Positions 57,296 to 64,000 of a stretch of DNA of 64,000 bases are shown piece by piece (within the stretch, counting starts at the first letter, position 1; each line of letters begins with the position of its first letter). A program made the translations under genes and the position numbers. The DNA is from Nicotiana tabacum. Taxonomy: Eukaryota; Streptophyta; Magnoliopsida; Solanales; Solanaceae. Location: assembly GCF_000715075.1 (NCBI RefSeq), contig NC_134095.1, forward strand, positions 53,124,806 through 53,188,805. Direction: 5' to 3'. Below the pieces are notes generated by a model, which did not search any database, had not been told where the DNA came from, and saw nothing but the letters and a program-made list of their open reading frames with translations.

Positions 57296-59548
57296 GGGAC
57301 GTGCACGACATCACCCTTCGTGCTTTTACTCTCCGTCCTCTCCAGATAATCAATAGAATCGGCATAGAATGGTATATCGTGCGGCACGACATCACCCTTC
57401 GTGCTTTACACTCTTTCCTCACAAACAACAATGCACGACATCACCCTTCGTGCTTTATCACTCTTCCTCACCCAAACAACAGTCACAAACAATGGGGTGA
57501 GGGAATAAAAAAGTATATGATAGGAAATCCCGGCCAGGGAGCACAATTAAGTAATTAAATTCTGGCAAGGGAAAAACATCAACAGTATCAACATCCCGGC
57601 AAGGGAGATAACCAAATAAGCAATAGTATCGAGGTATGGGAACAATTTAATAACCTTTCCTCTTTTTACTTTTACTACACAACTCGCTTTACCACTTGAG
57701 TCAATGCTCCAAAGGGTTCAATCAACTCACTTACTTTCACAAATTTGCAATATAACTTGAGCTATTTCTCCTCGATGTTCGAAAGCCACAAATACTTCTT
57801 TAACTTTTCACAACAAATAGAAATCACTTCTAAGGCATAAATTATTCAACGAAATCATGAAAATATCATTATAAGACTCACGGTCATGCTAGACACCAAT
57901 GTATAGATACTCGTCACCATGCCTATACGTCGTACATAATCAATACCACATAGCAAATAGGACTCAACTCCTAATCCCTCAAGCTAAGGTTAGACCGAAC
58001 ACTTACCTCGATGCTTTGAACACAACTCAAGTCTCAGTTATAACTTTACCCCTTGATTCCACCACCAATCTGCTCAAATCTAGTCACAAGTTACTTAATT
58101 ACATCAACAAATGCTAAATGAATCAATTTGAATGCATAAAAAATAAATTTCCCAAAGTTTTGTCCAAAAGGTCAAAAATCGCCCCCGGACCCACGTGGTC
58201 AAAATCCGATGTTCGAACCAAAACCCAATTACCCATTCCCCCATGAACTCAAATATATAATTTGTTTTGAAATCGGACCTCAAATTGAGATCAAAATCCC
58301 CAATTTTGAAAAACCTAGGTTCTACCCAAAACACTCAATTTCTCCCATGAAAATCTTTGATTTTTGGTTGAAATCATGTTAAAAGATATTAATGATTGAA
58401 AGAAAGGAGTAAAAACTAATTTACAATCGATTTGGATGAAGACTTGTTCTTGGAAAATCGCCCAAAGGAGTTGTGTTTTGAAAAAGATCTAAAATATGAC
58501 TTAAAATCGGCGAAGTATAGAAAAATGCAGGTCTCGGTTATGGGAAATGCGAACAGGGGTTCGCATTTGCGAACCCTGACCTCTGCAGATGTGGGAAATG
58601 TGAAACAAGGTTCGTATTTGCGAACTCTTTGAAAATCCCGAATTTTCGCATTTGCGAGCAAAAACGTCGCATTCGCGACTGGCCCCCTTCGCATTTGCGA
58701 ACCAATTGGTCACATTTGCGAACCAATCGGTCGCATTTGCGATCAGGCCTGCACAGTCCATTTCTCACATTTGTGATGCATGGCTCGCATTTGCGAGCTC
58801 GCATTGCGAGACTGGTTTCGCAAATGCGAAGCCTACAGATCAGAAATGCAGCACTATCTTTCAAAGTCCAAAAATGCACTTGTGGCCTATCCAAAACTCA
58901 CCCGAGCCCTCGGGGCTCTAAACCAAATATACACACAACCTCAAAAACATTGTACGGACTTATCTGTGCGATCAAATCGCCAAAATAACATCAAATACAT
59001 TGAATTAAACCTCAAAATCCATGAATTCTTTCAAACCTTATAAAACATCAATTTTTTTAATTTAGGTCTGAATCACGTCAAACGACGTCCGTTTTTCACC
59101 AAATTTTACAGGAAGGACGTAAAACATATATAAGACCTATACCGGGTGCCGAAACCAAAATACAAGCCCGATACCACCACTTTCTAATCAGATTTCATTT
59201 CATTTTTTCTTAAACATTCCAGAAAATAATTTTTCTTAAAAATTCATTTCTTAGGATTGAGACCTCAGAATTCAATTTCGGGCATACGCCTAAGCTCCAT
59301 ATTTTCCTATAGACCCTCCAGGACCGTCGAATCACGGGTCCGGGTGCGTTTACCCAAAATATTGACCGAAGTCAAATTTACTCTTTTTAACATCAAAACT
59401 TAGCATTTTTCACAGAATTCCATATTTAAGCTTTTCGGTTACGCGTCCGGACTGCGCATGCAAATCGATGCGACTCCAAAGGATGTTTTCAAAGCTCGGA
59501 AGCACATAATTCAATTATAAACAGGTGATGACCCTTTGGGTCGTCACA
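56483..59548 (-). repeat. 5' LTR of Tekay-like element
   Basis: 3066 bp, paired with 48303-51251. It is longer mainly because of an expanded TA microsatellite (57242-57293) and additional units in the GCATTTGCGAACC array (58545-58830). The minus-strand start is TGTGACGACCC at 59548. Confidence 0.92.
57242..57293. repeat. TA microsatellite, about 52 bp
   Basis: An uninterrupted AT dinucleotide run; the corresponding run in the other LTR (49064-49073) is only about 10 bp. It creates artificial Tyr-Ile frames on both strands. Confidence 0.95.
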
Positions 59549-61713
59549 GTAAATGAGGATGAAGAAAATGAGAAAGAAGAATTTGATGAAACACCCACTA
59601 GTCCCGCAATACAAGCTCCAACTCCGAGTCAATCTCAGTCTGGAGCTTTACCCCCTGTACCCCCTGTAAGGGGTAAGCCTAAGGCTGAACGTCCCAAAAC
59701 ATCACTTGTATGGAAATTTCTTAAACATGATAAAGTCAATCATCATGCTATATGTGCAAAATGTAAGCAACAATTTGCACACTCAACAAGTGGTGGGACA
59801 GGGGGTTTAACTAGACACTTAAGAAAGGATCATAAAGCTTTATGGATACAAGCTAACATAGAAGCCGGAAAAATTATAGATCCTACCATCAGTTCTAGCA
59901 CTCCTAGTGGATCTGGTTCTAATCAAATTCAACAACAACTTGGCCCTGCTTCTGATCATGTTTTACGCAAATATAACAAAGATAGAGATCGTGAGAACTT
60001 AGCAAAAATGGTGATTGTCTGTGGCTTACCTTTTACTTTTCCTTCTCACCCTGCTTTTGTGCATTATATACAAGAAACTTATAACCCTACTTTTCAAGAT
60101 TTTCCTAAGATCACGGTTAGAAATGATGTTTTTAAATTTCAAACCGAATATCTTCAGTATATTCGTTGTGTATTTTTTCACTTAGATTGTAAAGTGTCTA
60201 TCACATCTGATATAGGTCGTAGTCCTAATGGTTGTGACTATTTAACTGTTACATGTCATTGGGTTGATCATAACTGGAACTTGCAAAAACATATTATTGG
60301 TTATAAATTTGTTGATTTAAAACACACCGGAGCATATATTGCAACTACCGTTCTACAAATACTTGATTTTTATGGACTCATTAATAAAGTTTTAACTATC
60401 ACCTTAGATAATGCTTCTGCTAACACAACTGCGGTAAATAACTTAAAATCTAGACTTTGTCCAATTTATCCAACAATTTTTCATGTTAGATGTGCATGCC
60501 ATATTTTTAACTTGGTTGTAAAAGATGGTCTTAATTTATTTTCTGATGCTTGTAGTAAAATACAACATGCTTGTGGCTATATTTTTCGTGCTCATAAACA
60601 AAGTAGAATTCGTGAATTTGCTCAACAATGTGCTAGTGCTAGCCTTCCATTTAGAAAAGTTCCAAAAGATGTTTGTACTAGGTGGAATTCTACTTATGAA
60701 ATGCTTAAAGTTGCTTATGATTATCGGGTGCCTATCCAAAAGGTATTTAATATGCATAATGCTCATCCTGTTGATCAAATTGTTGATACTGATTGGGATG
60801 AGATTAGAGAGCTTACTAGATTTTTAGAAAAAATTTATTATGCTACAAAACAATTTTCTGGTATATATTATCCTACTATTACACTAATATTATGGTATAT
60901 TTGTGGAATTTCTGTTGTATTTAGTAAGTATAAAATAAATTCAACTTATGCACCGGCTATTAAAGAAATGATTTTAAAATTTAAAAACTATTTTTTCCAT
61001 ATTCCCAAAGTTTATTTAATTTCTATTCTACTTAACTCATCTTTAAAACTAAGAGGTGCAAAGGGACTTGTTCGTAAAATTTATGAGAATTTAGAAATTC
61101 AAGAAAATGAACAACCATCTCTCGAAAACTGCCAAGCTAGCATATATTCTTATGCTAGATCAATGTTTGATAAATATAAATTTATGGATACAACTGGTTG
61201 TGAAACTGCTCTTTCTACTTCTAAGTCTAGAGCAAAAGTTTTATGGGAAGATATGGATGATATAACAGGTTTTGATTCCTCTATTGATGAAGAACTTGAT
61301 TCTTATCTTAATCAAGGATTGGAAAATATTAAAGACGAAGAAGGCGAGGAACAACTTTTGTCATGGTGGAGGGAGCGTGGCAAGGCTTTTCCAACACTTT
61401 CAATTATGGCACGAGATATCCTGGCTATTCAAGCATCATCAGTAGCATCGGAGAGTGCTTTTAGCGCGACAAGATTTCAAATTGGAGATCATAGACATTA
61501 GCGGAGGACAGTCTAGAGATTTCTGTATTATTCAGAGATTGGATTAATTCAAAAAGAAGAAATCTCGGTTTTGAAAAATCAACCACTAGGGAAGAAGAAG
61601 AATACAATGAGACACTAACCACTGGGAGCGATGACGGCATGGAGCTCATGAAACATCAATCAACATTGCCAATTCCAGCAGAATGTCCGAGAGATATTAT
61701 TGATAAGTTATAA
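59549..61713 (+). pseudogene. hAT transposase, main coding part (BED finger, hAT dimerisation)
   Basis: Continues the gene begun at 48048, starting at the duplicated target GTAAA. An acidic and Pro/Ser-rich lead precedes a BED zinc finger at about 59700-59850 (WKFLKHDK, CAKCKQQF, LTRHLRKDH; C2HH pattern). The RNase-H-like core includes TLDNASAN at about 60395-60425, a CHxxNL-like CACHIFNLVVKDG at ~60495, and CTRWNSTYEML at ~60675. The C-terminal dimerisation region (61340-61470: WWRERGKAFPTLSIMARDIL, ASESAFS) is typical of RICESLEEPER/DAYSLEEPER-like and Ac-type proteins. A frameshift near 61485 gives a stop at 61499-61501. The other frame continues with coherent sequence to TAA at 61711-61713. 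The residues replacing Trp-Thr-Ser of the first catalytic motif (DIGRSPNGCDY) are unusual. The retrotransposon and frameshifts disable it. Confidence 0.88.
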
Positions 61714-62174
61714 AGAAGCTATATAGGAGCTTACAAATATTAGTATGATAATTTGTAATTGGCTACTAAGAGGCCTAGTTCAAACAGAACCCTTCCTAGA
61801 AGGTGGCTGCGTAGATTAGGTGCTCTTCAAAAGAATTATATTTGTATTTGAGATTTGAAAGTTCTATTAATAAAATAAAAGGCTCTAAGCGTTGAATTTT
61901 ATTTATGAATTGTCTTAGTTACTTAATAGTTAATACTTTAAAATTATATTAAATAAATTATAACTCTATTATAAATTTATAATTACTAGAATATTTCATT
62001 ACAAGTCTTTTGTTTTAATATTTTATAATTCTTTACTTAGTTTTCTAATTTTCATTTTAACATAGTAACATTTAAGTTTATTAAATAATTAATCAAAAAG
62101 CTAGCCGTTGCAAACTTTAAAAACAAAATAATTTTCAAAAAACTAGACTTTTTTTTAAAAAAGAATGCACTTAA

Positions 62175-62324
62175 TGCCCACGAACCCATCCCATCCCGTT
62201 TCGTCCCGTCCCATCCCGTTTGTTAGCGGGACGGGATGAGACGAACGTTTCGTCCCGTTTGTCCCGTCCCGCTTAAATGTCGTCCCGTCCCGTTAATTTG
62301 GTCCCGTCCCGTTCGACAGCTATA
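62175..62324. repeat. Right subterminal repeats and TIR of hAT
   Basis: About ten CGTCCCGTCCCG/GGGACGGGA words, some directly repeated and some inverted, ending in CGTTCGACAGCTATA. Mirrors the left end. A poly-A-rich 3' UTR (61714-62170) lies between the gene and this block. Confidence 0.72.
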
Positions 62325-62332
62325 GTGCCAAG

Positions 62333-62850
62333 TGATATAAAAGTCTTTTACTTTCACATGTTAAATATATTTACAATTTTGAACAGGTCTAGTACTTGCC
62401 TTTTCGTCTTTTCAACGATTTAATTTTTATTCTATTAAGTTAAGCAAACGTCAAAGGTCCACATTAAATATACTAATGAATGTCTAATTTTATTTTAAAC
62501 CTTGCAATATGTGATATGTATTAAACGTCTCAAACTTCATAAACATTCAACCGAGTCTAAGAAATAAAAGAAATACTGCGTGGGACAGAAAGATCAGAAG
62601 TTGATATGATGCTAGCTAGTAAAGAAAATTAATTATTTAATCATAAAGAAAGGGAAGTTTTGGAGTAACGGTAAAGTTGTCTGCGTGTGATCTATAGACT
62701 GTAAGATAGTTTGTTATTGGCAAGTTGGAAGTGGGATTCTTCCCACATCGGAAAAAAGAAGTTCCGTGCCTGTTATGTGAAACACTTTCGAGACCGACCT
62801 TACTTGTACCGTGCATGTTAGCCTCGGAACTGATCATTATGAAATAACAC
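62333..62850. other. Flank of hAT / upstream part of Copia LTR
   Basis: No gene. A TGTTATTGGCAAG at about 62712 followed by TTCCCACATCGG resembles LTR starts of some Copia elements, but without the partner LTR the boundary cannot be fixed. Confidence 0.35.
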
Positions 62851-63030
62851 TCAACAGACACGAGTTTGTCTCAACAGGTACGAGTTTGTCTCAACAGGCA
62901 CGAGTTTGTCTCAACAGGTACGAGTTTGTCTCAACAGGCACGAGTTTGTCTCAACAGGCACGAGACTGACTCAACAGGCACGAGATTGTCTCAACAGGCA
63001 CGAGATTGACTCAACAGGCACGAGATCCTA
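62851..63030 (+). repeat. Nine 20-bp direct repeats upstream of TATA
   Basis: Nine units in perfect 20-bp register (starts 62851, 62871 ... 63011), consensus TCAACAGGCACGAGTTTGTC. The first unit has GACA, two have GGTA, and the last four vary in the final six bases (GACTGAC, GATTGTC, GATTGAC, GATCCTA). They end 120 bases upstream of a TATA box. Directly repeated enhancer-like units are known from the U3 of the tobacco Copia elements Tnt1 and Tto1; function here is inferred. Confidence 0.9.
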
Positions 63031-63149
63031 GAGTTAATTATTTTTAACAGTAAAATCAAATTTATTTGAATTTTAAATTCAAAATTCTAATAAATAGTCG
63101 TGTCTGTTTGTGAAACAAGACATCCTTCTGAAAGGGTCTGTTGGTTGCC

Positions 63150-63157
63150 TATAAATA
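63150..63157 (+). promoter_or_regulatory. TATA box of Copia element
   Basis: TATAAATA, 200 bases upstream of the gag ATG and downstream of the 20-bp repeats. Likely start of the element's transcript about 30 bases further. Confidence 0.6.
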
Positions 63158-63263
63158 CACAAGAATTCCAACGAAGTGAAATAGAAAATCACAAGTGTTA
63201 CTGCAGGCTTTGTTGTATCCTGAAGAGAATCATTTTGTATTTTCCCTAAATTAGTATACATGC

Positions 63264-63344
63264 GATAACTCTTTAAAGACAGTCGATTTTCACGCCTCAA
63301 AGCCAATTTGATTATTTTATTTTTAACAATCTTAAAGAGTTATC
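63264..63344 (+). other. Leader hairpin just upstream of gag AUG
   Basis: GATAACTCTTTAAAGA (63264-63279) and TCTTAAAGAGTTATC (63330-63344) are inverted repeats, 15 paired bases with a single-A bulge and a ~50-base loop. The 3' arm ends five bases before the gag ATG. Could affect translation start or packaging; inferred. Confidence 0.7.
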
Positions 63345-63349
63345 CTGCT

Positions 63350-64000
63350 ATGGAGAAATTGATGTCTGTTGTTGAGAATCCGAAGGAGTTCATCAAACTT
63401 GATCGCTTTGATGGAACGAACTTTACCCGTTGGAGAGACAAGATGATATTCTTGTTGTCCGCTCTCAATATCTACTATGTTCTTGATTATGCCTTGCCTC
63501 CAATGCCTGAGCCCACAGCAGAAGATTCTGACGTAGTCAAGGAAGAAAGGAAGAAACGGGAACATGATGAACTGTTGTGTCGCGGCCATATTCTGAATAC
63601 TTTGACAGATCGACTCTATGATCTTTACTGCAATCTGAAGTCACCAAGAGAAATTTGGACTGCTCTACAAACTGCATACCAGAATGAAAAACGAGGTATT
63701 GACAAATTCCTGGCTCTGCAGTACTTTGAATTTAAAATATTTGATACTAGGCCTATAATGGATCAAATTCATGAACTGCAAATCTTAATATCAAAACTAA
63801 GTGATCTTGAAGTTAAAATTCCTGATGCACTTCAAATAGGTGCTATTCTTTCGAAATTGCCTTCCTCTTGGAATGACTATAGAAAGAAAATCCTACATTC
63901 TATGGATAAAATGACTGTGGAACAATTTCGTACTCACATTCAAATTGAAAGTGAGACTCGTGCTCGTGATGCTATTAGTCAGCCTTCGAGTTCCGCAGTA
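63350..64000 (+). CDS. Copia gag, N-terminal part, open at window edge
   Basis: ATG at 63350 opens a frame of 217 codons without a stop that continues past the window. Residues ~15-40 (LDRFDGTNFTRWRDKM) are the start of the Copia-type gag (UBN2/retrotran_gag family), which forms virus-like particles in the cytoplasm. The rest matches its helical pattern: REIWTALQTAY around residue 105-115 and ILSKLPSSWNDY around 165-180. The zinc knuckle and pol would follow to the right. Unlike every other element gene here it carries no stop or frameshift. Upstream lie the 20-bp repeats, TATA box and a hairpin ending five bases before the ATG. No iMet-type primer site was found in the leader, so the LTR edge is undefined. 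Confidence 0.82.
   Translation, partial: MEKLMSVVENPKEFIKLDRFDGTNFTRWRDKMIFLLSALNIYYVLDYALPPMPEPTAEDSDVVKEERKKREHDELLCRGHILNTLTDRLYDLYCNLKSPREIWTALQTAYQNEKRGIDKFLALQYFEFKIFDTRPIMDQIHELQILISKLSDLEVKIPDALQIGAILSKLPSSWNDYRKKILHSMDKMTVEQFRTHIQIESETRARDAISQPSSSAV

Larger units (their letters stand above)
48303..59548 (-). mobile_element. Complete Tekay/Del-like chromovirus (minus strand)
   Basis: An 11,246-bp element with both LTRs (48303-51251 and 56483-59548), primer site, gag, pol and purine tract. It is flanked by a perfect GTAAA duplication (48298-48302 and 59549-59553) inside the hAT transposase gene. The two LTRs are closely similar: about seven differences in the first ~240 bases, more towards the other end. 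It is therefore younger than the hAT but not brand new. Genes are broken by stops, so it is non-autonomous now. Confidence 0.93.
47292..62324 (+). mobile_element. hAT transposon, split by an LTR retrotransposon
   Basis: Ends are TATGGCTGTCCAACGGG at 47292 and, reverse-complemented, TATAGCTGTCGAACGGG at 62324 (two mismatches). The flanks are CTGCCAAG (47284-47291) and GTGCCAAG (62325-62332), an 8-bp duplication with one change, as expected for hAT. Subterminal regions (47320-47460; 62160-62320) are packed with CGTCCCGTCCC words in both orientations. Without the 11.2-kb retroelement at 48303-59548 the transposon is about 3.8 kb, with one transposase gene. Confidence 0.85.

Noticed and set aside
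57148..57558. Plus- and minus-strand frames with long Tyr-Ile runs
   Set aside because: Produced by the TA microsatellite in an LTR.
62851..63030. CRISPR-like regular repeats
   Set aside because: Units are head-to-tail with no spacers and sit in a plant Copia promoter region.

Overview
The window is plant nuclear DNA made of transposable elements nested in one another. I found no intact host gene, no rRNA, tRNA or CRISPR. Element families, LTR styles (for example LTRs opening TGTCACGACCC with tRNA-iMet primer sites) and the MITEs point to a Solanaceae genome; this is recognition from memory, not a database result. Long LTRs, many C-to-T-type stop codons and repeated nesting suggest pericentromeric or other silenced heterochromatin.

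Layout. 1-5532: 3' end of a plus-strand Tat/Ogre-type Ty3 element, with two tandem-repeat arrays in its 3' UTR, a polypurine tract and a 2.1-kb 3' LTR. 5533-19466: a minus-strand Athila-like Ty3 element (env-position ORF, pol, protease, gag, tRNA-Asp-type primer site, 5' LTR). It is cut by the Tat-type element at its left edge, by a solo Tat-type LTR at 9002-11524 inside the last codons of pol, and by an 8-bp-TSD hAT-like MITE at 14702-15620 inside the protease region. The Athila element itself sits in the integrase of a minus-strand Tekay/Del-like chromovirus (19467-24639). 24640-25445: AT-rich DNA with a small MITE. 25446-35795: plus-strand Tekay-like element with 5' LTR, gag, pol with chromodomain, and a truncated 3' LTR. 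35796-46739: truncated minus-strand Copia element (gag-protease, long leader, iMet primer site, long LTR); its LTR holds a MITE and a Tekay LTR that in turn contains a second Tekay LTR with its primer site still attached. 47292-62324: plus-strand hAT transposon (terminal inverted repeats, GTCCC-rich subterminal repeats, BED-finger transposase) split by a complete minus-strand Tekay-like element with both LTRs and a 5-bp GTAAA target duplication (48303-59548). 62333-64000: start of a plus-strand Copia element with nine 20-bp direct repeats, a TATA box, a leader hairpin and an undamaged gag frame that runs off the window.

How the parts work together. Each retroelement carries or once carried gag, protease, reverse transcriptase/RNase H and integrase, used for copy-and-paste transposition. 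Nearly all are broken by stops, frameshifts and insertions. Only the right-edge Copia gag shows no lesion. The hAT transposase is interrupted and frameshifted, but the element keeps recognisable ends.

I did not find a convincing new host system. The most interesting signals are non-coding: CpG-rich palindromic arrays just upstream of TATA boxes in unrelated LTR families; an LTR-like promoter array inside the Athila element ahead of its extra ORF; codon-phased 48-bp satellite-like repeats; a 155-bp duplication flanking a nested LTR; and the repeat-plus-hairpin 5' end of the Copia element.
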